Positions 17,920-31,380 of a stretch of DNA of 64,000 nt are shown here, in pieces. The notes under the pieces are model-generated. The model saw only the letters and a program-made list of their open reading frames with translations. It made no database searches and was not told the DNA's origin. The position numbers and the translations under genes are program-made. Origin of the DNA: Leifsonia sp. 1010 (GTDB lineage: Bacteria > Actinomycetota > Actinomycetes > Actinomycetales > Microbacteriaceae); the NCBI RefSeq assembly GCF_031455295.1, contig NZ_JAVDSL010000001.1, forward strand, positions 1,116,001 to 1,180,000. The letters run 5' to 3'. Every line of letters begins with the position of its first letter. Positions within the stretch are counted from its first letter, which is position 1.

Positions 17920-18116
17920 CAATGTCAAATGCCAAACAACCTCGGCATTGACTGTCTAGACCTAGTCTAGTGGTCGATGCGAGATTCCTTTGGATTAGAA
18001 ACAGAATGTCAGTAGATATTCGAAACTAGTCAAGACAAACTCGCAGTGCGCGGACTTATTTCCTGTCCAAGCCTGCACTATGTTTCCCGGTCGCTTGCGA
18101 TCGTGGAGCTAAACAT

Positions 18117-23194
<5,078 letters not shown>

Positions 23195-23233
23195 ACCACT
23201 CTCATAAACGTTGTAAGGCAGCTATGAGGGGCC

Positions 23234-23263
23234 AAGATTGTTCGCGTCCACTATGTGGTTCTC
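23234..23263 (+). other. 3' half of the 23S processing stem
   Basis: Nearly complementary to about 19921-19949 upstream of 23S. It lies in the 131-nt 23S-5S spacer, followed by a second perfect small hairpin (GTTCTCGA/TCGAGAAC, 23258-23280). Confidence 0.8.
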
Positions 23264-23325
23264 GATGTACGGTCGAGAACTGATTCAAGCTAAAGCTTGA
23301 TCGTTCACTTTGATACATCAATAGT

Positions 23326-23443
23326 GTTTCGGCGGCCATAGCGAGAGGGAAACGCCCGGTTACATTCCGAACCCGGAAGCTAAGACTCTCTGCGCCGATG
23401 GTACTGCAGGGGGGACCCTGTGGGAGAGTAGGACACCGCCGGA
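23326..23443 (+). rRNA. rrf: 5S ribosomal RNA
   Basis: About 118 nt. The terminal helix TTTCGGCGG/CCGCCGGA and the loop-B/C core CATTCCGAACCCGGAAGCTAAG (in part) are clear. Confidence 0.95.
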
Positions 23444-23455
23444 CTTCTTTGTGAG

Positions 23456-23485
23456 ATGGCCACCCAGTGATGGGTGGCCATTTCG
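23456..23485 (+). terminator. rrn operon terminator
   Basis: ATGGCCACCC (23456-23465) pairs perfectly with GGGTGGCCAT (23472-23481) over a 6-nt loop, followed by TTTCG. Sits 13 nt after 5S. Confidence 0.88.
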
Positions 23486-23553
23486 CGTTAACGGGGTCAG
23501 TAGCAGCACGAAGCATAGGCTGGGCTCGACCCGCCGACTCGACAGGAGAAGCC

Positions 23554-25443
23554 GTGAGCGACACACCGGCAGACGAGAACGCCCGGAACGAGCGACCGCG
23601 GCGCCAGCAGCCCGACCGATCGAGTCGCGACGGCGCCGGGTACCGGCCGGATCGCGGCGGCTCGGGCCAGAGCCGGCGCCCGCGCGACGACGGCGGGTAC
23701 CGCTCCTCCCGCGACGGAGACCAGGGCGGCCGCGCACCGCGGAGAGGTGACGGATATCGTCCGCCACGCAGCGGTGACGGCGATCGTCCCCGCGGCGATC
23801 GCGCGGACACTGGTCGCTCGCGGACCGGCGGAGACGGGTATCGCCCCAATCGGAACGATGGGGACAACGGCGGTCGACCCCGCACCGGTGGCGGCGCATC
23901 CCGCGACCGTTCCGTATCGGGTGGTGGCAACTGGCGTAACAACCGCGACGGCGGGTCCGGCTCCGACGAGCGTCGTTCCGGCGGCTCTCGCTCCGACCGC
24001 GGCGGTGCACCTCAGTACCGCGGCGACCGCACGGAGCGCGGTGGATCCGACCGGGACCGCGGACGTTCCCGCGACGACCGTCAGCCGCGATCCAACGACG
24101 GGCGTCCCGCTCGCGAGTGGAAGCCTCGATCCAACGAGGGCCCTGCTCGGGAGTGGAAGCCGCGATCCAACGACGGGCGTCCCGCTCGCGAGTGGAAGCC
24201 GCGTGGTGACAATGACGGACGCGCCCGCGAGTGGAAGCCGCGTGGTGACAACGATGGACGCACCCGCGAGTGGAAGCCGCGCGGCGACAACGATCTGCAG
24301 TCGCGCGAGTGGAAGCCGCGCGGCGACGGCGGCGAACGCTACCGTGCCGGCGGAGATCGCGGCCGGAGCAACGATCGACCGACCCGATCCGGCGATGCGC
24401 CGCGTTCCGGCGGGTTCCGTAACGACCGCCAGGGGCGCCCTCCGCAGAAGGACGGGCTCTGGACCCGCGACGGACGTCCGGCGCGAGGCGATCGGGACGC
24501 CCGGGATGAGAGCTGGCGCACGGACGAGGAGGCGCAGCTCGCACGAGAGCTCCAGTCCGTCCGCCCGCGTCATGATGACCCGCTTATCCCCGAGGACATC
24601 CAAGCCCGGGATCTCCCCGGCGAAGCTCGCGTCGAACTGAAGACGCTCAGCAAGGACAACGCCGATTGGGTTGCCAAGCACTTGGTGATGGCGAGTCGTC
24701 TGATCGAGACGGACCCCGAGCTTGCTCACCAGCACGCTCTCTCGGCGGCACGTCGGGCCGGGCGCGTGGCTGTGGTCCGCGAGACACTCGCGATCACCGC
24801 GTACGCGATCGGCGACTTCGCCCTCGCGCTGCGGGAGCTGCGCACGTACCGTCGCATCTCCGGATCCAACGACCAGCTGCCGCTGATGGTGGACAGTGAG
24901 CGCGGGGTCGATCGTCCCGACCGCGCTCTCGAACTCGGACGCTCCGTCGACCGGGCCACCCTGCCAGCCGATGTGCAGGTGTCGCTCGCGATCGCCATGT
25001 CCGGTGCTCGCCTCGACCTCGAACAGCCGGAAGCGGCGTTGGCCGAGCTGGAGATTCCGCAGCTCGACCCCACCCGCGCATTCTCGTACAGCGCCGACCT
25101 CTTCCACGCCTATGCCGAAGTGCTCGAGGAACTCGGGCGCGACGCCGACGCAACGCGGTGGCGCGAACTGGCGCAGCGGGCCGAAGAGGCCTTCGACCAG
25201 GCACACGCGACCGATGAGCTCGAGACCATCGACGTCATCGAGGAGGAGGTGCTCCTCGACCCCGAGGAAATCTCCGACGAGGCTCCCCTCAGCGAGGACG
25301 AGCTCGAGGTGGAAGCCCTCCTCAGCGAGGACGACGACGTCGAGGACGACAGCGCTGAGGCCGACGACAGCGCCAAGGAAGACGACAGCGCTGAGGACGA
25401 GGAGAGTGAGCCGACCGATGGCCCTGTTTCGACGGAGCAGTGA
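23554..25443 (+). CDS. RG/RD-rich repeat protein with TPR-like C-terminal domain (Rv1691-like)
   Basis: A 629-residue protein in three parts. Residues 1 to about 320 are extremely rich in Arg, Gly, Asp, Ser and Pro and look disordered. Within this, about 179-258 hold six copies of a 12-13-residue unit ending R-E-W-K-P-R. Residues about 330-555 form a helical, TPR-like region (EDIQARDLPGEAR onward). The last 70 residues are strongly acidic. The C-terminal region and its pairing with a HAD-IIA phosphatase match Rv1691-Rv1692 of mycobacteria, so homology is likely, but no function is known to me. GTG 23554 has AGGAGA 6 nt upstream. It follows the rrn terminator by about 70 nt and overlaps the phosphatase gene by 26 nt. 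Confidence 0.85.
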   Translation: MSDTPADENARNERPRRQQPDRSSRDGAGYRPDRGGSGQSRRPRDDGGYRSSRDGDQGGRAPRRGDGYRPPRSGDGDRPRGDRADTGRSRTGGDGYRPNRNDGDNGGRPRTGGGASRDRSVSGGGNWRNNRDGGSGSDERRSGGSRSDRGGAPQYRGDRTERGGSDRDRGRSRDDRQPRSNDGRPAREWKPRSNEGPAREWKPRSNDGRPAREWKPRGDNDGRAREWKPRGDNDGRTREWKPRGDNDLQSREWKPRGDGGERYRAGGDRGRSNDRPTRSGDAPRSGGFRNDRQGRPPQKDGLWTRDGRPARGDRDARDESWRTDEEAQLARELQSVRPRHDDPLIPEDIQARDLPGEARVELKTLSKDNADWVAKHLVMASRLIETDPELAHQHALSAARRAGRVAVVRETLAITAYAIGDFALALRELRTYRRISGSNDQLPLMVDSERGVDRPDRALELGRSVDRATLPADVQVSLAIAMSGARLDLEQPEAALAELEIPQLDPTRAFSYSADLFHAYAEVLEELGRDADATRWRELAQRAEEAFDQAHATDELETIDVIEEEVLLDPEEISDEAPLSEDELEVEALLSEDDDVEDDSAEADDSAKEDDSAEDEESEPTDGPVSTEQ

Positions 25444-26437
25444 GGGCCGGGCGCCGCTCGACGGCGTCGACCTCGTCCTCGCCGACCTGGACGGCGTCGT
25501 CTACAAAGGCCCTGACGCCATCCCGCATGCCGTCGAGAGCCTCAACGCTGTGGCTGAAACCACTCGAGTCGGTTACATCACGAACAACGCCTCGCGAACG
25601 GATGCGTCCGTCGCCGAGCACCTGAACCAGCTCGGCCTCCACGTTGAGCCGAGCGACGTCGTCACGTCTCCCCAGGCTGCGGTGCGACTGCTCGCGCAGC
25701 ACGTCCCCGCCGGCTCCAGCATCCTGGTGGTCGGAGGAGACGGACTGGTCGACGAGGTCGAGAAGGGTGGCTTCACGGTCACCCGCTCGGCCGACGAATC
25801 GCCGGCGGCCGTCATCCAGGGCTTCTCGCCCGAAGTGGGCTGGGCAGACCTCGCCGAGGCGGCCTTCGCTCTGCAGGGGCGTACAGACGACGAGCGCCCC
25901 TGGATCGCCACCAACACAGACTGGACGATCCCCGTCGCCCGAGGCATCGCGCCGGGAAACGGGACCCTGGTGTCGGCCGTCCACACCGCGGTCGGCCGGC
26001 TGCCGCTGGTCGCAGGCAAGCCGGAGCGCGCGATCTTCGACGAGGCGGTCGCACGCTTCCAGGCGCAGAGCCCGCTCTTCATCGGTGATCGCCTCGACAC
26101 GGACATCCTCGGTGCCAACCGGGCGGGTATCGCCTCCGTTCTCGTCCTCACCGGGATCGACGGCGGAAAGCAGCTGCTGGCAGCCGACGCAGACTCGCGG
26201 CCCACGTTCATCGTGCGTGACCTGCGCGGACTCAGCGAGCCCTATCCCGAGGTCAAGACGGCGCGGAACGGCGCGGTCAGTGTGCGCGACGCGACCGTCA
26301 CGATCGACGGAAACGACGTCCGCATCGTGACTGAGGGAAGCGATGAGCTCGACCTCCTCCGCGCGGCATGTGCCGCGATCTGGAACTCGGGTCGGGCGAT
26401 CTACGGGCTCGAGGTGACGGAGCGCCTGTACAGCTGA
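25418..26437 (+). CDS. HAD-IIA family phosphatase (Rv1692-like)
   Basis: A 339-residue NagD/PGP-type HAD hydrolase. The nucleophile motif is D23-L-D25-G; motif II is in YITNNAS; the motif III Lys is in AGKPER; and the metal site is GDRLDTDILGA. The mycobacterial neighbour homologue is reported as a glycerol-3-phosphate phosphatase, a plausible but unproven activity here. ATG 25418 lies within the end of the upstream repeat-protein gene with GGAG before it, so translation is probably coupled. The C terminus carries about 70 extra residues after the HAD core. Confidence 0.9.
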   Translation: MALFRRSSEGRAPLDGVDLVLADLDGVVYKGPDAIPHAVESLNAVAETTRVGYITNNASRTDASVAEHLNQLGLHVEPSDVVTSPQAAVRLLAQHVPAGSSILVVGGDGLVDEVEKGGFTVTRSADESPAAVIQGFSPEVGWADLAEAAFALQGRTDDERPWIATNTDWTIPVARGIAPGNGTLVSAVHTAVGRLPLVAGKPERAIFDEAVARFQAQSPLFIGDRLDTDILGANRAGIASVLVLTGIDGGKQLLAADADSRPTFIVRDLRGLSEPYPEVKTARNGAVSVRDATVTIDGNDVRIVTEGSDELDLLRAACAAIWNSGRAIYGLEVTERLYS

Positions 26438-26444
26438 CGCCGGA

Positions 26445-27437
26445 TCAGAGTGCGATTCCGCGCTCGAGAAGGCGGTGGCAACGTGCGAGCCGCTCGAGCC
26501 ACCATTCAGTGCGCTCCGGTTCGGCCTGCAGCCGGTCCAACCGGGCGGACGACACGGTCGGACGAATGACCGGGATGCTCCCGTCCACCGGAAGAAGCGG
26601 TTCAGCGGCGACGTCCTGCTCGAAGAGGGCGACCGTTCCGAGCCCGCAGTCGAACTCCAGCTCGGGGAGCGCCGCCGCCAGGTGCGCTCCCATGGCGATT
26701 CCCACCGAGGTGTCGAGGGCACTGGAGACCACCGCCGGAAGCCCCGCCTCGGCGACGATGCGCTGCGCCGCATGCACTCCGCCCAGGGGTTGCGCCTTCA
26801 CGATGACGATGTCGGCTGCTCCTGCCCGGGCGACGGCGAGCGGATCGGCGGCCTTCCGCACACTCTCATCCGCCGCGATCGGAATGCCCATGTAGTGGAC
26901 GCGGCCCCGCAACTCGACGAGCTCGTCGATGGTCGCGCACGGTTGCTCCACGTATTCGAGATCGAAGGGCGCGAGCGCGTGGATGGCGTGCTCCGCCTCG
27001 TCGAGGTTCCAGAGCGCGTTGGCGTCGACGCGCACGCGACCCTCGGGGCCGAGCACTTCGCGGACCGCCCGCACCCGCGCGACATCGTCGGCAAGAGTCT
27101 GGCCGCGTTCGGCGACCTTGACCTTCGCGGTCCGGGCGCCGGGGAACCGAGCGAGCACCGCCGGCACCTCGTCGGCTGGGACGGCCGGGACCGTGGCGTT
27201 CACCGGGATGCGGTTCCGGAGAGGCGTGAGAGTCGCCCTCCAGCCGAAGTCGATCGCCGCACGCAGCCAGGAAGCCGCCTCCTCGTCGTCGTACTCGACG
27301 AACGGCGAGAACTCGGTCCACCCGAAGGGGCCCTCGATGAGTACCGCCTCGCGCACCGTGATCCCGCGGAAGCGGGTGGTCATCGGAAGCGAGACCACGC
27401 GTGAAGTTGCCAACAGGTCGGCGAGGTCCGGCACCAT
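26445..27437 (-). CDS. menC: o-Succinylbenzoate synthase MenC
   Basis: A 330-residue enolase-superfamily enzyme that dehydrates SHCHC to o-succinylbenzoate in menaquinone synthesis. Catalytic residues are visible: K105-V-K107, metal ligands D138, E164 and D190, and K214 in VIVKAQPLGG. It is divergent from menB with 56 nt between, and converges on the HAD gene with only 7 nt between stops. AAAACT lies 6 nt before ATG 27437 as a weak -10. Confidence 0.95.
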   Translation of the reverse strand: MVPDLADLLATSRVVSLPMTTRFRGITVREAVLIEGPFGWTEFSPFVEYDDEEAASWLRAAIDFGWRATLTPLRNRIPVNATVPAVPADEVPAVLARFPGARTAKVKVAERGQTLADDVARVRAVREVLGPEGRVRVDANALWNLDEAEHAIHALAPFDLEYVEQPCATIDELVELRGRVHYMGIPIAADESVRKAADPLAVARAGAADIVIVKAQPLGGVHAAQRIVAEAGLPAVVSSALDTSVGIAMGAHLAAALPELEFDCGLGTVALFEQDVAAEPLLPVDGSIPVIRPTVSSARLDRLQAEPERTEWWLERLARCHRLLERGIAL

Positions 27438-27493
27438 TCCACAAGTTTTGCACGAGCCGGTCGGCGCGGGACGGCGAACCGTAGGCTGGATCC

Positions 27494-28405
27494 ATGCAAG
27501 CGGACGTCTCAGAACTCTTCGACCCGGAGGTATGGCGCGAGGTCACCGGCTTCGATGGCCTCACCGACATCACCTACCATCACGACGTCAGCGGGAGGAT
27601 CGCACGGGTGGCGTTCGACCGCCCGGAGGTGCGGAACGCCTTCCGGCCGCGCACGGTCGACGAGCTCTACGCCGTGTTGGAAGACGCCCGCACCAACCCC
27701 CGGATCGGTGTGGTGCTCCTGACCGGCAACGGTCCGAGCCCGAAGGACGGCGGCTGGGCGTTCTGCTCGGGCGGCGACCAGCGGATCCGGGGGCGCGACG
27801 GCTACAAGTACGCGGAGGGGGAGACGGCGTCCTCCATCGATGCCGCGCGCGGCGGTCGTCTGCACATCCTGGAGGTGCAGCGCCTCATCCGCTTCATGCC
27901 GAAGGTCGTCATCGCTGTAGTTCCCGGGTGGGCGGCCGGCGGTGGCCACTCGCTGCATGTCGTGTGCGATCTCACGATCGCGAGCGCGGAGCACGGCCGG
28001 TTCAAGCAGACGGATGCCGATGTGGGGTCCTTCGACGCGGGATACGGCTCCGCCTACTTCGCGCGGCAGGTCGGCCAGAAGTTCGGCCGGGAGGTGTTCT
28101 TCCTGGCGCGGGAGTACTCGGCGCAACGGGCGTATGAACGCGGTGCCGTCAACGCCGTCGTTCCGCACGAGGAGCTGGAGTCCGTAGCGGTCGAATGGGC
28201 GAACGAGATCCTGACGAAGTCGCCCACCGCCATCCGGATGCTCAAGTATGCGTTCAATGCAGTCGACGACGGGCTGGTGGGCCAGCAGCTGTTCGCGGGG
28301 GAGGCGACACGGCTCGCGTACGGGACGGACGAGGCGGTCGAAGGCCGCGACGCGTTCCTGGAGAAGCGGGAGCCGGACTGGTCCCCGTTCCCCTGGCAGT
28401 ACTGA
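27494..28405 (+). CDS. menB: 1,4-Dihydroxy-2-naphthoyl-CoA synthase MenB
   Basis: A 303-residue crotonase-fold enzyme that closes the second ring in menaquinone synthesis. Family motifs are WAFCSGGDQR, PGWAAGGGHSLH (oxyanion region), and DVGSFDAGYGSAY, all typical of MenB rather than other crotonases. ATG 27494 lies 6 nt after TAGGCT (27482-27487), so the transcript is likely leaderless. Followed closely by menE. Confidence 0.97.
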   Translation: MQADVSELFDPEVWREVTGFDGLTDITYHHDVSGRIARVAFDRPEVRNAFRPRTVDELYAVLEDARTNPRIGVVLLTGNGPSPKDGGWAFCSGGDQRIRGRDGYKYAEGETASSIDAARGGRLHILEVQRLIRFMPKVVIAVVPGWAAGGGHSLHVVCDLTIASAEHGRFKQTDADVGSFDAGYGSAYFARQVGQKFGREVFFLAREYSAQRAYERGAVNAVVPHEELESVAVEWANEILTKSPTAIRMLKYAFNAVDDGLVGQQLFAGEATRLAYGTDEAVEGRDAFLEKREPDWSPFPWQY

Positions 28406-28414
28406 GGCCCTGAG

Positions 28415-29668
28415 ATGACCCGAGAGCTCCGCGTCGTCGATGCGTCGCGGCCGGAAGAGGTGTTGGTCGCGTTGCGGGAGGCGCTGACCGCCGGCGGTGC
28501 GGCGGTCGTGCCTCGTAGTGCTCCGTCCGGCCCTCGAGCAGCGCCGGACGCTGGGGCAGCAACGGAGTCTGGAGCAGCACTGGAGCCTGGGGCAGCACTG
28601 GAGCCGGGGGCAGTGGCGCAGCCGTGGCCGAGTGCGGGAAAGCGCGTCGCGCAGAACGTGGCGCTCGTGATCGAGACGTCAGGATCGACCGGGGTGCCGA
28701 AGCGAGTGGCCCTCTCGGCGGATGCTTTGCTGGCGAGCGCGGCTGCATCCGCGGGTGCTCTCGGCGGGCAGGGTCAGTGGCTGCTGGCGCTCCCCGCGCA
28801 CTACGTGGCAGGCGCGCAGGTGCTGGTGCGATCGCTCGCCGCCGACACCGAGCCCGTTCTCTACGGCGGAGGGCATTTCGATGCGGAGCGGTTCGCATCC
28901 CTCGCCCACGAGCTCGATCACGACCTGCGCTTCACGTCCCTCGTGCCGGTCCAATTGGCGCGGCTGGTGGAAGCGGCGGAGGCCGGTTCCCGCACCGTGG
29001 CGGACGCGCTGCGACGGTTCGACGGCATCCTGGTCGGCGGACAGGCGCTCTCGACGCAGCTGAGCGAGCGTGCGGAGACGATCGGAGCGCGCATCGTGAG
29101 CACGTACGGTTCGAGCGAGACCGCGGGCGGGTGCGTGTACGACGGGATCCCGATCGGGACGGCGACGGTGCGCGCCGTCGACGGACAGCTGGAGATCTCC
29201 GGACCGATGCTCGCGGAAGGGTACCTGGACGATCACGGCCGGACGGCGGCCGCATTCCACGAAGCGGACGATGCTCGCTGGTACCGGACGGGTGACTTCG
29301 GCTCCGTGGACGAGGCCGGCCGCGTGACGGTGCTGGGTCGAGTGGACAACGTGATCATCTCGGGCGGTGAGAAGGTGTTGCTCGACGCGGTCGAGCGGGC
29401 GGTGCGCGAACATCCCGGGCTGCATGAGGCCGTCGTGGTCGCAGCGGAGGATGCGCGCTGGGGACAGGTGCCGGTGGTGGTCGTCGAGGCGAGCGGCGAT
29501 GCGACATCCACGGCGACGCTCGAGTCGCTGCGCCGTGCCGTGAGAGAGCGTCTGGGGCGTGCGGCCGCGCCGGCTCGGATCGTCGAAGTCGACCGCCTCC
29601 CCCGGTTGGACAGCGGCAAGCCGGATCGGGTCGCCCTCGCGCGGCTGGCCGCTGCGCCGGAGGCATAG
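28415..29668 (+). CDS. menE: o-Succinylbenzoate-CoA ligase MenE
   Basis: A 417-residue acyl-adenylate ligase activating o-succinylbenzoate with CoA. The AMP-binding P-loop ETSGSTGVPKR is near residues 88-98, STYGSSETAGG near 230, YRTGDFGSVDE near 290 and the catalytic Lys is in LPRLDSGKPDR near the C terminus. It is shorter than Bacillus MenE, as usual in Actinobacteria. Residues about 45-69 are an Ala/Gly/Pro/Glu linker coded by an 18-nt tandem repeat. It starts 9 nt after menB. Confidence 0.93.
   Translation: MTRELRVVDASRPEEVLVALREALTAGGAAVVPRSAPSGPRAAPDAGAATESGAALEPGAALEPGAVAQPWPSAGKRVAQNVALVIETSGSTGVPKRVALSADALLASAAASAGALGGQGQWLLALPAHYVAGAQVLVRSLAADTEPVLYGGGHFDAERFASLAHELDHDLRFTSLVPVQLARLVEAAEAGSRTVADALRRFDGILVGGQALSTQLSERAETIGARIVSTYGSSETAGGCVYDGIPIGTATVRAVDGQLEISGPMLAEGYLDDHGRTAAAFHEADDARWYRTGDFGSVDEAGRVTVLGRVDNVIISGGEKVLLDAVERAVREHPGLHEAVVVAAEDARWGQVPVVVVEASGDATSTATLESLRRAVRERLGRAAAPARIVEVDRLPRLDSGKPDRVALARLAAAPEA
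28551..28621 (+). repeat. 18-nt tandem repeat within menE
   Basis: Close to four copies of an 18-nt unit starting at about 28551, 28569, 28587 and 28605. They code the hexads GAATES, GAALEP, GAALEP and GAVAQP in frame, so copy-number change keeps the reading frame. Confidence 0.85.
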
Positions 29669-29691
29669 CCCGTGTCGTTACAATTCGCTCT

Positions 29692-30678
29692 GTGATGAGT
29701 CAGAACAAGCCCCGCATGGAGCGCATGGCGCCGCAGACCTCCCGTGGGCCGCGCGGCGGCCGGAGTCGACGTCCCGGCGCCGCCTCCGCTCCCGCGAAGC
29801 CCGCGACGACCGCCGACTGGATCGCCGGCGCTCGCCTCCGCACCCTTCCCCTCGCCATCGCACCGGTCCTGATCGGTGTCGGCGCCGCGAAGGTCGCCGA
29901 GGGTCCGGGCGTCTGGCATCCGGTTCGGGCGCTGCTGTGCCTCGCCGTCGCCGTCCTGCTCCAGATCGGCGTCAACTACGCCAACGACTACTCGGATGGC
30001 ATCCGGGGAACGGACGAGTTCCGGGTCGGGCCGGGGCGCCTCACCGGCTCCGGCAAGGCGACACCGCGCGCCGTGCTGACCGTCGCGCTCACCTTCTTCG
30101 GGCTCGCGGCCGTCGCCGGTCTCATCCTCGTCATCCTGACGCAGTACTGGTGGGTGCTGATCGTCGGCGCCGCCGCCATCGCGGCGGCCTGGTTCTACAC
30201 CGGCGGCAAGCGACCCTACGGGTATTACGGCCTCGGCGAGGTCTTCGTCTTCGTCTTCTTCGGGCTCGTCGCCACAGCGGGTACCACCTACATGCTCGCC
30301 GGCCTCGTCAACCAGGAGGCCTGGTACGGCGGCGTGATCGCCGGTCTCATCGCGTGTGCCGTCCTCATGGTGAACAACATCCGCGACATCGAACCGGACA
30401 AGCTGGCGGGCAAGCGGACTCTTGCGGTCCTGCTCGGCCGGGTCGCATCCCGCATCGCGTTCTGCGTGCTGCTGTTGGTGCCCTTCGGCATCCTCGCGGT
30501 GCTGGCCGTCTTCTACCCGTTCGCCTGGTACGGGATGTTCGCCCTCCTCGCGGCGCTGCCGGCGTGCGTGATCACGCTGTTCAGTCGCACACCGCGCGAA
30601 CTCATCACGGCTCTGCAGCTGACCAGTCTCACCGGCCTGCTGGTGGCAATCGCGCTCGGCGCTGCCTACGCCTTCTGA
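29692..30678 (+). CDS. menA: 1,4-Dihydroxy-2-naphthoate polyprenyltransferase MenA
   Basis: A 328-residue UbiA-superfamily membrane prenyltransferase. The prenyl-diphosphate site NYANDYSDGIRGTDE (near 95-110) and the second Asp-rich motif NNIRDIEPDKLAGKRT (near 226-241) are clear, with about eight TM helices between and after. It attaches the polyprenyl tail to DHNA. The N-terminal 40 residues are basic and disordered. GTG 29692 (ATG 29695 also possible) follows TACAAT (29679-29684) by 7 nt. Confidence 0.95.
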   Translation: MMSQNKPRMERMAPQTSRGPRGGRSRRPGAASAPAKPATTADWIAGARLRTLPLAIAPVLIGVGAAKVAEGPGVWHPVRALLCLAVAVLLQIGVNYANDYSDGIRGTDEFRVGPGRLTGSGKATPRAVLTVALTFFGLAAVAGLILVILTQYWWVLIVGAAAIAAAWFYTGGKRPYGYYGLGEVFVFVFFGLVATAGTTYMLAGLVNQEAWYGGVIAGLIACAVLMVNNIRDIEPDKLAGKRTLAVLLGRVASRIAFCVLLLVPFGILAVLAVFYPFAWYGMFALLAALPACVITLFSRTPRELITALQLTSLTGLLVAIALGAAYAF

Positions 30679-30691
30679 CGCGCGGCGTCAG
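30675..30691. terminator. Short hairpin containing both convergent stop codons
   Basis: CTGACGC (30675-30681) pairs with GCGTCAG (30685-30691). The left arm includes the menA TGA stop and the right arm the complement of the stop of the opposing small gene. Possible bidirectional terminator. Confidence 0.5.
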
Positions 30692-30981
30692 TCTCGCTTG
30701 CGCTCCCGCGTGTCGGCGGTCGCGTCGTCGACCGCCGCGTCCTCGACGTCGTCGTCCTCCGACCGCGCCGGCTTCTCACGGTGACGGACCGCGTACAGAT
30801 CGGACGACACCGCGTTGCGCGGACGGCTCAGGAAGATGTACGAGAGGCACAGGCCGATCAGCGCGGCCGCGATGACGGCGAGCCACCAGACGAGGCCCAC
30901 CAGAAGCAGGATCACGAGCGGCACCGCGAACACCAGGAGGCGCAGCACGGTGTAGGTGATCCAAGAGGGAATCCGCTTCAC
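30688..30981 (-). CDS. DUF4229-type small membrane protein
   Basis: A 97-residue protein with two TM helices (about 10-28 and 32-50) followed by an acidic and charged cytoplasmic tail. It resembles the actinobacterial DUF4229 family, often found near menA and menD. Function is unknown. GTG 30981 has TAAGCT at 6 nt upstream on the minus strand, and GGGAGG directly before the start, so it could be leaderless or use that site. Confidence 0.82.
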   Translation of the reverse strand: MKRIPSWITYTVLRLLVFAVPLVILLLVGLVWWLAVIAAALIGLCLSYIFLSRPRNAVSSDLYAVRHREKPARSEDDDVEDAAVDDATADTRERKRD

Positions 30982-31023
30982 CCTCCCAGCTTAGAGAGCG
31001 TCTCTGAGAGTTACGATTGACCC

Positions 31024-31380
31024 ATGGTTCGCCTCTGGATAGCCCTCGGCGTCGCAGCCGTGGTGTTCTACATCTATTCGGTGGCAGACTGCGCCCTGTT
31101 CGACCGTTCTCGAGTGCGTGGCCTTCCGAAGCCCGTGTGGCTGCTCGTCATCATCCTGTTCCCCGTCATCGGCGGCATCCTCTGGTTCCTGATAGGCCGC
31201 GGCCGTCGGAAGGCGGACCTCGCGCGTCGCGTGAGCGCACCGGACGACGACCCCGAATTCCTGGGCAAGCTCCGGATGGACCACGACCAGGAGGAGCGCA
31301 TCCGGCAGCTCGAGAAGGAGCTCGCCGAGCTGGACGACAACGGTCCCGACAACGATCAGACCGGCCGCCGGGATGGCTGA
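31024..31380 (+). CDS. PLDc_N domain membrane protein
   Basis: A 118-residue protein with two TM helices (about 3-21 and 38-58) and the family pattern of the phospholipase D/cardiolipin synthase N-terminal membrane module ([32 protein letters not shown]). No catalytic HKD domain follows; instead there is a charged, probably coiled tail. Function is not known; membrane anchoring is likely. ATG 31024 follows TACGAT by 6 nt. It overlaps menD by 8 nt, so menD translation is probably coupled to it. Confidence 0.88.
   Translation: MVRLWIALGVAAVVFYIYSVADCALFDRSRVRGLPKPVWLLVIILFPVIGGILWFLIGRGRRKADLARRVSAPDDDPEFLGKLRMDHDQEERIRQLEKELAELDDNGPDNDQTGRRDG

Larger units (their letters stand above)
17479..18116 (+). 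promoter_or_regulatory. rrn leader region
   Basis: This 640-nt stretch has no gene. It is noticeably more AT-rich than its surroundings. It holds two promoter candidates (near 17571 and 17815), the leader half of the 16S processing stem near 17899 and direct lead-in to 16S. The short ORFs in it look spurious. Confidence 0.8.

Noticed and set aside
24089-24330. The direct repeats as a CRISPR array
   Set aside because: Units are contiguous, about 39 nt, in frame and without spacers; they encode a protein repeat.
23497-25206. Long minus-strand and alternative-frame ORFs with repeats over the RG/RD-rich protein
   Set aside because: Their repeats are caused by the DNA repeat of the real gene. 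The plus-strand frame has an SD site, a homologous core and overlaps a real downstream gene.
29680-30875. Alternative-frame Arg-rich ORFs over menA
   Set aside because: They lack motifs, while MenA has both Asp-rich prenyltransferase sites in its frame.
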